Source: Prochilodus magdalenae
Lineage: Eukaryota; Chordata; Actinopteri; Characiformes; Prochilodontidae
Assembly: GCA_024036415.1 (NCBI GenBank)
Contig: JAMWET010000668.1
Span: 1,685,501-1,749,500, forward strand
Length of the DNA stretch: 64,000 nt
Direction of reading: 5' to 3'
A model generated the notes under the pieces. It saw only the letters and a list, made by a program, of their open reading frames with translations, made no database searches and was not told where the DNA came from. This document shows, one piece after another, positions 29,646-45,440 of the stretch; position 1 is the stretch's first letter; each line of letters opens with the position of its first letter. The position numbers and the translations under genes were made by a program.

Positions 29646-29901
29646 TAACTACTGCTTCTACTTTACTCTAAACTACTGCCTCTACTATACTCTATACTAC
29701 TGCCTCTACTTTACTTTAAGCTACTGTCTCTACTCTATACTACTGCCTCTAATCTACTCTACTGCCACTATTTTATAGTACTGCCTCTACTTCCTCTACT
29801 TCTACTCTAAACTATTGCCTCTACTCTAAACTACTTCCTCTACTCTACTCCAAAGTACTGCCTCTACTCGAAATTACTGCCTCTACTCTAAACTACTGCC
29901 A
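29646..29901. repeat. Minisatellite, unit like ACTACTGCCTCTACTCTAA
   Basis: About a dozen imperfect units of roughly 15-23 bp built from CTACTGCCTCTACTCTA. The unit length varies through loss or gain of CTCTA. No coding role. Confidence 0.9.
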
Positions 29902-29989
29902 CAGCTCATTTCAGGTTCCCCTCGCAATGACCCAGTCTGTCATATACAATGGCTATGTCGATAGCCATTGTATCTGTGTCTTTAACTTC

Positions 29990-30253
29990 TCAAGCAAGCA
30001 GCATGTAGGTATCCAAAACTTTTTGGAGTAAGTCACCATCCTCACTTTCTTGCTCTTGTAAACCGTCACTGCAGTCGAACAGTGGAGATTCGCTGTCATA
30101 AATGTCGATTTGGCCATACATTTCCTTTTGATTCGTTGCTGCCAACTGGGGTGGCAGCAGGGGTGGCAAGTCTTTCTTTTGTGCCACCCTATGCCACCCC
30201 GGTAGATCCGCCCATGCTTGTCTCACAACATTAACAGTCTCTGAGTTCTGCAT
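29990..30253 (-). CDS. Unrecognised 87-codon open frame
   Basis: Begins with a true ATG at 30253 and ends at a stop at 29990. The peptide is acidic in its C-terminal half (DSESPLFDCSDGLQEQESED) and ends LLQKVLDTYMLLA. A Pro/Leu-rich patch (DLPPLLPPQLAA) sits in the middle. I do not recognise the family. There is no nearby exon that would extend it and no obvious splice partner, so it may be an exon of a decayed transposon gene or chance. No function is proposed. Confidence 0.2.
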   Translation of the reverse strand: MQNSETVNVVRQAWADLPGWHRVAQKKDLPPLLPPQLAATNQKEMYGQIDIYDSESPLFDCSDGLQEQESEDGDLLQKVLDTYMLLA

Positions 30254-30259
30254 TTATGT

Positions 30260-33056
30260 CCTACCGGAGCCTTTTTTCCTTTTTCTAATACCGCGAATGT
30301 ACCTTTTACCAAATGTCTGTTATTTTCAAGGGACGTTCAATTATAGCATCTAGTCATACATGGCACATGCAAGTTGTACAAAGACATGTTAATAACAAAA
30401 ACAAATCACAAAATGGATAAATGTTTTGGGGTTATTTACAGCGCTCATTCGAGTGTAGAGACCCAGTAAACAATGGTTGTCCGTGGATGTCTAAAATGAA
30501 CATAGTCAGATATGTAATTTCAATATTGTTTTAACGGTTCAGAAGGTTCAAATGTTTACTGGGGTCAGCTTGTTCCAGCTGTTGGCATTTTACTTTCAGA
30601 GCAGTGTTGTCTTTATTCAGTGAGGTTTGGATTTCTCCTATTAATTTTGGTTTTTCTATAATTATATATTAAAGCTTGCCTGACCTTTCAATAATCTTTG
30701 CAGTGCAGTTATGATATTGGTTTGTAATTCACATACTGATGGTTCACCCTTATTCAGTTTTGGTGTGGGACTCTTCATGGGTTTATCTGCATGTGATGGT
30801 GGCAGCTACTCCAGTGTAATTTGAATGTTTTGATTTCGGACAATAGTGAGTGATAGTGCTAAACTGGTCACTCACCCAAACAACTAGAGTCTAATCTGCT
30901 TTCGGCTCCCTCCTTATCAGCACTCGGCCTTGTGGATGATAGGGTACATTCCTCCTAAGAACACTGTGACTTGAATCTCTCCCTGGTTTCCTAATTAGCT
31001 GGATGTGTCTCTGACTGGGAACTGTTCAAGGGTGTCTCCATGGCAAACTGATTGTTGCTAGGCAGTGCGACTTTCGGCCCCCACACCTCCCGTACCCTTC
31101 CATTCGCCTCCATTGCTTGGTCTTTCTGTGTGTTGTATGTGCCTATGTGCTGAGGTGTTTTTTTGATGTTCCTACACTGTGAGAGTTTTTTTTCCCCCCT
31201 CTTCTTCCCCCTTGTATCCCTTTTAATTGTAGAATTGATGGCGGCGCGTGTCCCACACAGCGGCTTCCCCTGTTTTCCTGTCCTGTTCTGTTTTAGTTCC
31301 CCTTGTATGTCATTGTATGGATAGGTCGATGGCTAATGTTGTCGGTTCTTGTGATGGATGCCAGATGGATTAGCAAACTTTAGACAAGAGAGATTTTTTA
31401 CAGAATCTACTGCTATTAGGATGTTCCCTATGTTACTACATTCAGTTGCAGGGAAAACAGCAAAGAGCAGTCAAGGTAACCCCAATAGGAGACCGTTTTG
31501 GGCTGAGTAGTGAGCAGATATTTAGCATTAGTGTTGTTTGACTTGTGTATGTTTTAGGTCTAATTCTGGCATAAGCCTTGTGGCCGAACAATGGGGTTGA
31601 CGTAGGAGGGCCATTTACAGTACAATTACATTGTGTGAAATCTGTGTTTGTTCTGTACGTTTGGCCCAAGTCTCAGTACTTTTAAAGTCAAGTCTTGAGT
31701 TTTGGCCCAAGTCTGGCGATTCATAAGCGGCCCATTCTGGTTTATCTGTAGACCAGCATTGTCTTTGTTCATTTGGCAGTTGATCAGCATTGGCCATTCT
31801 GGTTTATCAGTACTGTAAACAGCAATATATGACATACACTGTGGTCGCTGTTTTCAAATACTGGAGAGAAACATACAAACAGATAACATAAGAGCAGTCA
31901 GTAATGTGATTTCTATTTCTGTCACACCCTCTTTTGCTATGGAGTTAAACTAGTTTCCTTGTAATAATAATAATTTAGTCAAAATCCTGTCGACAGCTTC
32001 AGCGGGTGCAGACCGATGACAGCAAATAAGACTAGAGACTCGCCCTTAGGGCCGATATGACTGGCTGATAGGGCAAACCAGTGCTTCAGCTTTTCAGGTT
32101 CGTCAGAGGCAGCGCTATAAAATCATATTTGATAAGCAAATATTTACAACTAGAAATGTGTTTCCTCTCTTCAGTGAGGGATTATATTAATACAGGTAAA
32201 TATAATACGGTCAAGGAGAATTTATTAACCACTGCTTTCTGCTTTATCAGCTTTTCTTTTGTAGTAATTGTCAGTGTTTCAGTGTAATCCAGTGCTCCAT
32301 TTCAGTTTATTTGCATGTAAATTTTGGGAAAGGAGAATTAGGCTATATGGATATATTCTATATTCATATGTAGCTTTCGAGTTCTTCTTGGGGTAATTTA
32401 TGGGTGATTTGGGGTCGTTTTTTAAATCTGGGCTGAAATGTATTAGTACACATATTAACAGAGGTGGATAGACCGTTAAGGACCAAGGCAGTCTTTCATA
32501 CATTACTGTACTGCATACTACACAAAGAGGCGGTATATACTACTGTAGAATGCTGTGTGCAGAAAAGTGGTGTGCCATTTCAAACACAGCCAGTGTCTTT
32601 ATTACCCCATAGTGGTGTTTGATGAGGAGAGAAGTTGCTGCTGGTGTTTAATGAAGAGTAAATAAGTACAGGTTATGAAAGATAAAGCAGCTCATTAATC
32701 CTGCGACGTATTAGGACTTTAAAGTGCTGTTGTTGTGTAAACGTGTTTTGATTGAATCTGGGTTGTCATGGTGAAAGAACGTTCTATGAGCTGAAACTGT
32801 AACTGCTCGCGCTCTCTCGAACCTAACGATACACGAAAGATTCCGCTCTGAAACTTAAGGATCTCCGTTCTCGGTGTGTCGCGCTTCGTCCGGCTGACTT
32901 TTCAGCAGCTGCTTTAACATTAGGTTTTACTCTAAATATGGCTTTTATGTGTTAAACACGGCTATGATTGTTTAAATATCACATTGGTTTGGTGTTCCTG
33001 TGAGGGCTAGTAATGCTAACTAACTTTAACTGGAAGCTAGTAAACAGTTTAGGACA
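30260..33056. other. Non-coding spacer between duplications
   Basis: No convincing coding sequence on either strand. Short internal repeats occur at 31655-31810: TTTGGCCCAAGTCT twice, and CCATTCTGGTTTATC twice. The segment 32750-32920 is relatively CpG-rich (ACTGCTCGCGCTCTCTCGAA and following) and could contain a promoter, but no gene follows from it that I can support. Confidence 0.4.
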
Positions 33057-34385
33057 CCAGGTTACTACAGTAACGCAGCGTCAGCATGTAGTCACATCAG
33101 TAGTGGTAGTCGACTCTCAGCCAATGACTCTAAGAGTCGAATTGCTGGGAGTCGACTCTTTGACTCTAGAAATATTGACTGGAGAGACATTTTGGCAGAG
33201 ACGTGCGTAAAGCAGCCAGGACTGAGTTTAAGCAGCGAGAGGTGGTTTGGTGAACAGCTGTGATCAGTGTTAACTCTGCTCAGTAGCCGCTGTGAACTCA
33301 AACTGCTCACAAAAACATTCCTAAACCTTTTTCTTAGTGATAAAAGTTTATATGATTATTTATAAACAGAACAAAGAATAAAAAAGAATAAAACAAACAG
33401 TATTTATCACATATCAGTGTGTAACAGAGGACAAAGCTGAAGTTGAAGATTCTTATTTGCAGTTTCTTACTTACATTTTCCTTTCCACCTTAAATGGTGC
33501 TGCAGTTACAGCCTAGTGCTGGCACATCATTAAGATAACTAGTGCTTTATTTGAGGTGAAACGGAAAAACAAAATAAACCTGCCTTGTGATTGGTCAGAT
33601 TTAATTATTTATTAAGCTGCCTGGTCTTGCTTGGTATTGTCTGCAGATTTGCACCATGTCACTGTAATTTGTAGCTACACAGAAATTGGGCAAATGGCTT
33701 AATCTCTGCTGGTGTCCTGTATCTTCAGCTCTGGTGCAGTACTGGGGTGTTCAGCAGCAGGTAGCCTTCCTCAGCACCCATCATACTGAAATGGCTAAAG
33801 ATCCAATGATAATTGTTAATGTGATTGACTGAGGACAACCCCATCGGATTCAGAAATGAATGGATGAACAGGATTTCTCTTTATCATTGCGAGATTAAAC
33901 AATGATGCAGGCAAAACGAGAGAACTTCAGTTTCTCCCTGTGGGTCTCTACTTCTTCTGCCTTGTTCTTTTGGGGCAAGGGCATTGAGTGCACTCTGGCA
34001 CCATCTGCTGGACAATTAGAAGAATGGTTACTACAATTAAGGATACCTGTTCATACCTACAAATATCACTCGAATAATTAACCATTTTTTCACTACAACA
34101 TTTTCTCCACAACCTTACTGCTGAGACCTGGGCAGAGCCCACCCGACATTTACTTACACCTGTATCGATTGGTGTTCAGATTACAGAAAGTTTCTTTCCG
34201 TTTTTATTCTGTTTTCAATACATACACATGTAAATATTTTCCAGAGATGGCTGTAAATCGACTTTATCTAAGGCTACAGTACAGTTAACGACTTTAGCTT
34301 TTTTATTTTTACATGGTTCATGCAGCTGGTGGAGGTGAGGCTCCAGCATAAGGCGGTCTTTGGTGTCTAACCACCATAACGTTTC
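33057..34385. repeat. Dispersed repeat R1, copy 2, interrupted
   Basis: 33057-33510 matches 11767-12240, and about 34200-34385 matches the continuation at 12250-12330 (CAATACATACACATGT, then CACCATAACG). The intervening 33511-34199 (about 690 bp) is absent from copy 1, so it is either an insertion here or a deletion there. No coding sequence. Confidence 0.6.
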
Positions 34386-34388
34386 AGC

Positions 34389-34897
34389 TAGGGTTGCCAC
34401 TTTTCATAAATGAAAATAAAAGACCGTGGGGCAGGGCGGATGGTGAGGGCGGTGTGTTTCATGTGTGCGTAACAGACGTATGTATTGGACATTTATAGAA
34501 ATACGTAACAAATCGCGTGCCGTATTTGAACTGAGTCCGGAGGGGGGGAGCAGGGGGTGATTGTGATCATTCATGTATGTGTGACAGACGTGTGTATCGG
34601 ACATTTACGGAAATACGGAACAAATCGCGTGCCGAGTCCGGAGGGGGGGAGCAGGGGGTGATTGTGATCATTCATGTATGTGTGACAGACGTGTGTATCG
34701 GACATTTACGGAAATACGGAACAAATCGCGTGCCGAGTCCGGAGGGGGGGAGCAGGGGGTGATTGTGATCATTCATGTATGTGTGACAGACGTGTGTATC
34801 GGACATTTACGGAAATACGGAACAAATCGCGTGCCGTATTGGTTTAATGCGGGACGCAACATTTCATTGCCAAATAAAGGACGTGTGGCAGCCTAGC
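34389..34897. mobile_element. Non-autonomous TIR element built on tandem repeats
   Basis: The left end CTAGGGTTGCCAC and the right end GTGGCAGCCTAG are imperfect inverted repeats; similarity extends inward (AAAATAAAAGACC against the complement of AAATAAAGGACGT). Between them lies a tandem array. Such TAGGGTTGCCA termini are seen in hAT-type non-autonomous elements. No clean 8-bp target duplication could be read. The open frames across it are created by the repeat. Confidence 0.5.
34457..34850. repeat. 101-bp tandem repeat array
   Basis: The landmark GATCATTCATGTATGTGTGA recurs at 34565, 34666 and 34767, exactly 101 bp apart. The unit also holds GGACATTTACGGAAATACGG and GAGTCCGGAGGGGGGGAGCA. 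A diverged first unit starts near 34457 (GTGTGCGTAACAGACG). Full units are nearly identical, suggesting recent expansion. 101 is not a multiple of 3, so coding is not maintained. Confidence 0.9.
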
Positions 34898-35112
34898 CTA
34901 GTGCATTATCTCGCGGTTAGCCTGGGACCAGGACGTGCTTTGGAGATTAAAGTCTAAACTTGTTAGGCTGTTAGCTCAGGCCTGGCGCGTTTGTGTGTTA
35001 GCGTGTTGTCTGATGTCCACCCATCTGCAAACACATCACACCTGTTTATCCGTGAAACTTGAAGAAACAGGCGCTGCTGTCCTGAGGGGATATCTAGTTC
35101 AGGTTTTCCGGA

Positions 35113-35583
35113 GTGCTTTACATTCGTTTGAGATATGTGTCTGATTATTCTTCTGGGTTTGTGTTTAGAACATTGTTGTTGTTTACAGAGCTGCCGTTGT
35201 GTTCAATATTCCAGGTAACCATTACTGGAGCAGTTACAGCTCGCAGTGAAACTAACTTCCTAAGAGGCAGAGCACATCTGAGGGGTCTGCTGGGAATACT
35301 GATTGTCAGGTTTGTTGTGGAGTTCAACACAAATAAAACTTTAGTTACAGCATCAGAAAGGGTGGGGTGTGTGGGCTACACAAAGAAACACATACCGCCG
35401 CCCCGAAATGAGCTAAAGCCAGAATTATACCTGAGACGTAAGGTGCACAAGGGTGTCCAGTATCCAGACACTGACAGATTAGCTATAGAAATCATCTGTA
35501 TGCATAACAAGCAGAGGGTTACTAAAACCAAAGCTACTTCAGCAAAAATGATATTAAAGCTATTAATATTGGACCAGTCCTAA
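35113..35583 (+). other. Open frame of unknown meaning, 156 codons
   Basis: The longest open stretch in this spacer. It has no recognised motif and no clear Kozak-type ATG at its start (the first codon is not ATG). It contains a splice-like CCAGGTAACC. Composition is basic in the second half. It is probably chance or decayed repeat sequence. Confidence 0.12.
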
Positions 35584-38034
35584 CCTGGAAGACCTGGTAG
35601 AGAAACTCTCACCATCAGATAGGCAGTGATTGAAGCTTTAATCTTTGAGAGGAGGAAGAGATCAAGCTCCATTCTGGCTTTAGATCTAAAACAATCCCCC
35701 ATAACTGAACGCTAAGCCCTTTGTCTGTAAAGAAGCTTTTACTAAGAAATGAAAACAGAACCGAACAAAGAAGCTGCCGGTGTTCTCAGAACAATGGACT
35801 GACCAGCCAGTGCAGACAGTGAACATGTTTGGGATCGTGAGAAACAGAAGATGCAGTTCTAAGGAAAAATATCTCTGGAGATTTCTTTAAAAAACTAAAA
35901 GTAAGTCACCTGAAAAGAATAGAAGTTGTAATAACAACAAAGAGGTGTTATTACCCATTACCATATTAATGAATAAGAAATAATGTAGTAGCCATTTTGT
36001 TTGTCACTGAAAGAACTGAAGGGTGGTCTCAGAGTTTTTCCCCACTTTACCCCACAGCCAGCTAACCCTTTACCTGCTGGTTGATCCAGCGGGGACTGTT
36101 TCCTCTCCAGCTCTGTATAAAACACTTCCACCTTTGTAGTGTATTGAGATGATCTACAAAAATTCTTCTGGAGTTATTACACAAGTTTAACATCAGCCAT
36201 CATAATAGTGCATTAGCTTAATCTAGTAGGTTATATTCCTCCGCAATTCCTACTGAAATAAGTACAGTACAAAATGAAATTTATTTTAGAATTAATCTTG
36301 TATTTCACATTTACTCCCAGCACATGTTAATTACACAGCTGACATGAATGCTGAATACTGTGTAGAATAATTTACCATCAGTCACATGGCCGTAGCATCA
36401 CATCAGACCAACCCTGCTCATCACAGACACACAGAACACTAGCATTAGCAACATGGGTAAAGAAACATCAAGCAAGTTTATTCATTTGTGCATTGTTTGC
36501 AGACATATCACCTTCATTAATTATTACACCAAAAAAAATTACAAATTAAAAAGCAAACAAACATGAAAGAACCAGCTTCAAGAGGTAATTTGGCATAGCC
36601 TAATAAATAACATGAAACCTCTTATAATGTTTCTCTGGGACATTACACATTTGGTAAGTTACTGTGTCAGTACAGAAAAAACACTTTGGATCTCAATATA
36701 TTTGCATCAGTTTAAAATGTACCCTACACCAGTCCTTTATTTCATCAAACTGACTCATCAGCAAATCCATAAGGACAGAAAAATACTAATCACCATGTTC
36801 TTCATCATTGAGCTAATGGCATGACATGATCAAGATTCATCTCGTGTTGATACTGACCTCTTCAGCCAACAAGGATATACAACATACTAACTGACCAGGT
36901 CATTGACTAGGTGCGGTTGACACTGGTCAAAAGCACATCTGCTTTGTTAGTCTCAGGAGTGAAGAACAGCTGAATACAGAACATGTAAACAATGAGCACA
37001 TGACATGAGGTGGAAGCCCAAACACCATTAATTTACAAAAGGTTCAGTAATTGCATAATGTAGTAAATGCATGTATATGGAGTGCAATTGTCCACTGCGT
37101 TAGTTGCCTGATTTATACTTGGGGACAAGCCATTAAAATTTTTAAAAATATGTCTTTGTTAATTCTTTGCTGCCACAAAACAGAAAAATCTGGCTCCAAT
37201 TTCCAAATTTAAAATGTCTTATTATTTACTTAATTTGGAGATCAGATAAGTTATAAAAATTTTTGTTTTTTTAATGCCACCATATCAGGCAACTTAACAA
37301 TACAACTGCACACTATGGGTCTGATAGGATGCGAGGTAATGAAGAAAAAACATTTTCAAATTAAACAGCAGCTGTTGCTGTTCTCTGCATGTCCTCGACT
37401 ATTTAACATGTAAGCACAACTACAGAACAAAATCTCACTGTATCTGGTGCATGTACTGATACTGTATCAGTCTATAATCTGTGTTTGATTAACATTTAGG
37501 ACCTGCAGGTTTTGCAAGAGAGAGGAGAGAGCAGTGCTCGACTTTAATACCTTTATCTGACCTGACTGATCTGTAATTTGTGTAAGTGTACAGATACAGT
37601 ATTTAAGTCAAATAAGATCAGTGTTTAACACACCATGAAGAAACTTCCTACTGGGGGAGCATACCCCAACACACCTTAGTAGATGCTTGACCCTCCTATC
37701 TGTAAATCTCATTATATTTAGACCGGAACCACAATATTTATTTGAAAATCATATTTGGATATGCTCAAAATGTACCCCAAATATACAATACTAAAAAAAT
37801 CTACTCATTAGCATAATATAATGCTAGAAACGGTCTGATGTCAAGCAGCAGCTTTGACGTGCTGGGGTTTGAATGGAGTTGAATTACTTCATAGGTGATA
37901 AATGCTTATTTTCAGATGAACATTTAAGCATGTTCAGAAATTGCTTGCTGGGGAAATAATATTCACACAAAGCAAACATCATTCACAGTTCTTAAATAGG
38001 CAGCTCTGTTTCAGACTCTGTCACAGCCCCCTCT

Positions 38035-42495
<4,461 letters not shown>

Positions 42496-42582
42496 GGCTG
42501 GGTCTCTGTGCCATCCTCCAGTACAGCATCACAGCACACAATGCCAAGCCATTATCAGAAACCTCAGGGATTCACCACCTGA
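42496..42582 (-). promoter_or_regulatory. NXPE-B 5' UTR part of first coding exon
   Basis: Upstream of the start, a polypyrimidine tract and acceptor (CTTCTTGTCAG, then GTGGTGAATC) are conserved in both NXPE copies, so a non-coding first exon should lie further upstream. This leader contains short upstream ATGs, one opening an 8-codon frame (MAWHCVL then stop), that could damp translation. Copy A lacks that ATG. Confidence 0.45.
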
Positions 42583-43179
42583 CAAGAAGAACACAGAAAC
42601 ACATAGAAATATCTCTACTACTTGCATTTTGAAGATTCAAAGGGTTATGAATAATGACTACAAATGCAGATGATGTGAGTCATTGGCCTTAAATTTGTGG
42701 AGCTATATTAATAAAGACAAACCATTTGTGGCCTAAAACACTACAGATTACAAGATGTGTACTCTTACACAAACTAAAGATGGCTCAGATCCAATACCTT
42801 GCATAAAAGGATGGGTGTTTGCTGTTTTCCTCCTGTGGAGTAGTAGGGTGTATTAAAAAAAACTGATGAAAAGAATGTATAATCATCACTCAATTCAGCA
42901 TTTTGGCATCTGAATGATTTATCTGTTTGAGGGCCTACAACTGGATAATGCTAAAGAATTTCTATAGAATAAGAATATTAAATAAAGTCATTGTAGGGAA
43001 CTTTAAGCGTTATAAATTACTATTAGAGACTGCCAAATAAAATTAGCCATATAGAAGTGAAAATGTCATTGATCATTATAATTGTAGGCCTAAGAACACT
43101 TCAGTAATTTATAGTCTCCTACTGTATCCTGCTACTACAGGCCCTCTGAGTAAGCAACAGCACCCTGAATCACTGATTG

Positions 43180-43550
43180 AACATGTCCACATGTGATTTG
43201 ACACCATCCATCCTCACCAACAGTCAGCATCAACACCATCTACCCTCACCCACTGTCTGTATAAACACCATCTACCCTCGCCTACAGTCTGTATAAACAC
43301 CGTCCACACTCAATTCTAAACTACAGTTAAGCAGTCTGTATCAACACCATCACCTACAGTATAAACACTATTCACACACAACTACCATCTACACTCTACT
43401 AATCTCCATCATCACCATCCACACTGAACTACAGTATGCATCAACATCATCCACACGTAATCACAATCTACACCATTCACACAAAGGTACAGTCTTTATA
43501 AACACTATCCGCATTTGGTTACCATCTACACTCAATTAGAACAGTTAATG
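43180..43550. repeat. Imperfect minisatellite, ACACCATCYACACTCA-like units
   Basis: Roughly ten degenerate units of about 36-40 bp with the theme CAGTCTGTATAAACACCATC and ACCATCTACACTCA. The periodicity is irregular. Non-coding. Confidence 0.75.
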
Positions 43551-43754
43551 CTCTATAGACCTACACAGGGTAACGGTGATTCACCAAGACTGCGTGCGGA
43601 CAGCGTGACTACTGTTAACTCAGTCAGAAAATCGTTTCCCTTAGGCTATGTACACCATGTACACCCCTATTCGTACAGCCACGGCCATATTAATGTATAA
43701 AAAAAAGGGTCCTCAAGAAAATAAAACTGGACCAGATGGGTGCTCCACACTCAC

Positions 43755-43830
43755 CTAGGATGTAAATGCTCTGAGGAGACGTGCTGCGCTTTCATTGCTC
43801 AGCCTGTCCTGTTCACCACTGGTGGGGTAA
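43755..43830 (-). other. Candidate non-coding first exon of NXPE-B
   Basis: On the minus strand, TTTACATCCTAG is followed by GTGAGTGTGG, a near-perfect donor, about 1.2 kb upstream of the NXPE-B coding start and just before the leader acceptor at about 42583. The upstream limit is unknown. No equivalent donor was found upstream of NXPE-A. Confidence 0.35.
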
Positions 43831-44081
43831 ACGGCATAAAATCACAGCCAGCCAGCGAATAAACTCCTGGCAAGAGCAGTCAGAAAGTTGCCCGGTGTAG
43901 AAACATCTCCAGCCCACTAACAATTTCCGCTATTCTGAAATGATTCAGGCTGCTTCGCTGCCCCCAAACACCTCCCACGAACAGCCACCCCACAGCGCCC
44001 CAAGTGGCTGAAGGATGTAACGAGCGTGTCGCCTGAAGTGAGCTGTTTAGACACGCGGGGACCATATATGAGAATCTTACA

Positions 44082-44112
44082 ACAATAATAATAATAATAA
44101 CAACAACAACAC
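44082..44112. repeat. (AAT)n(AAC)n microsatellite
   Basis: A short run of AAT units followed by AAC units. Trinucleotide repeat without coding context. Confidence 0.8.
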
Positions 44113-44869
44113 ATGTGAAAACCCAGAAATATTATTCTATGTAGATAAGCTCTCCATTCACTTTAATTCATTTTGGAGCAATTTCAGTCCAATAATAAAG
44201 GCGCACCTGAAACACACCGGCCCAGAGAGACTGCACTGTTATTGATCTACAGGCCTGACCTGATAATCATTTTTATAGCTTTAAAATAAGCACTTAATCA
44301 CCTCATGCACAGAAAATGATAAGATAAAGCTGCTACGGGCAATATACTGCGCTTTAATAATGGAAGCAGAAGCTCCTCAAAAATACCACATACAGAGCAG
44401 GTTCCCCTAACATACTGTTTCAATACCGCTGCAATATTTAACACCATATAAAATCATTGTTATTCATGTATCTGTTTGTCTTACAATGACCAGCATTATA
44501 ATAGATATTCTATTTTATACAAACCACAGCAGCTTGCCTTTAAAAAATTACAGTATTTATAAATATTCGTATATTACTGCTGAACCTTACATAAGCAGAA
44601 GAACATTCTTTACTTTCATTGTAAACACGTTTTTAGGGCCTTTTCTTTGCACCATTCATCATGACATTCACACACAATGTAACGGGCCACAAGATTAGTT
44701 GCATCGAGCGGTGCAAGGAGTGTGATCACCCCCTAGCGGTCTGGAAGGGAATGGCACCACCACAAACTCAAAGACGAGCGGAGAAGAAGAATGAGCCCTG
44801 CGAAAGATGATGCGGCAGCACCTCGAGATTAGGCCACAGAAACGAAAACAGCGCCCCGTTGAAAGAGGC

Positions 44870-44939
44870 GGCTTCGTGGAATCAGGATCATTCCATCACT
44901 GGGTTTGGAAGTGCTCATACGCTGCACGATTAGGAAAGA
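44870..44939. other. Highly conserved 70-bp block, copy in SD-B
   Basis: Near-identical partner of 25649-25718 (see there). It lies about 2.4 kb upstream of the NXPE-B coding start, so a role as a distal promoter or enhancer of NXPE is one possibility. Confidence 0.5.
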
Positions 44940-45344
44940 TCTCTCTCTGTTACCACTGTAAACTCCAGGACCTTACAGTTTCATTACTGACCTAACATAC
45001 AAACATTCCAGTCACGTTTCTTATTGGGAAAATACCACATTCACCAATACAGGACTATGAAATCCTAACAGAAGGTGTTCTGTACAGGTTTCGTACAGGA
45101 CCCTCTATCAGTCATCTGTAAAAGTCACTACCCACAAAGCTATGGAGACAGTCTAATCTTCAAAGATGACGATGATGCGATTGTGTCTATGATATAGTGT
45201 ATTTTGAGGCACTGGATCCCCTATGTGTTCATGTTTATTTGTTTGATAATGTATTGTACTGTTTACATATTACACGCAATTGTAATATTGTTGAAATATT
45301 TAAATGAAATTGTATCATTTAAATGCGTCGGTTGAAGAAACAAT

Positions 45345-45440
45345 CATTCAACCATCTTTTAAACCACTTATCCTCTGGGTCACAATGGGTGCTGGAGCCT
45401 ATCCCAACGCCCATGGGGTCTAAGGTAGGAAACACACTGG
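45345..45440. repeat. Common fish repeat fragment
   Basis: CCACTTATCCTCTGGGTCAC followed by GGGTGCTGGAGCCTATCCCA and a gapped ACACACTGGAC is a motif series I recognise from a very common interspersed repeat of fish genomes. Family name not assigned. Confidence 0.5.

Noticed and set aside
34577..34896. Repeated peptide-coding frames (CDRRVYRTFTEIRNK units)
   Set aside because: Created by the 101-bp tandem repeat; the unit length is not divisible by three, so the frame shifts at each unit.
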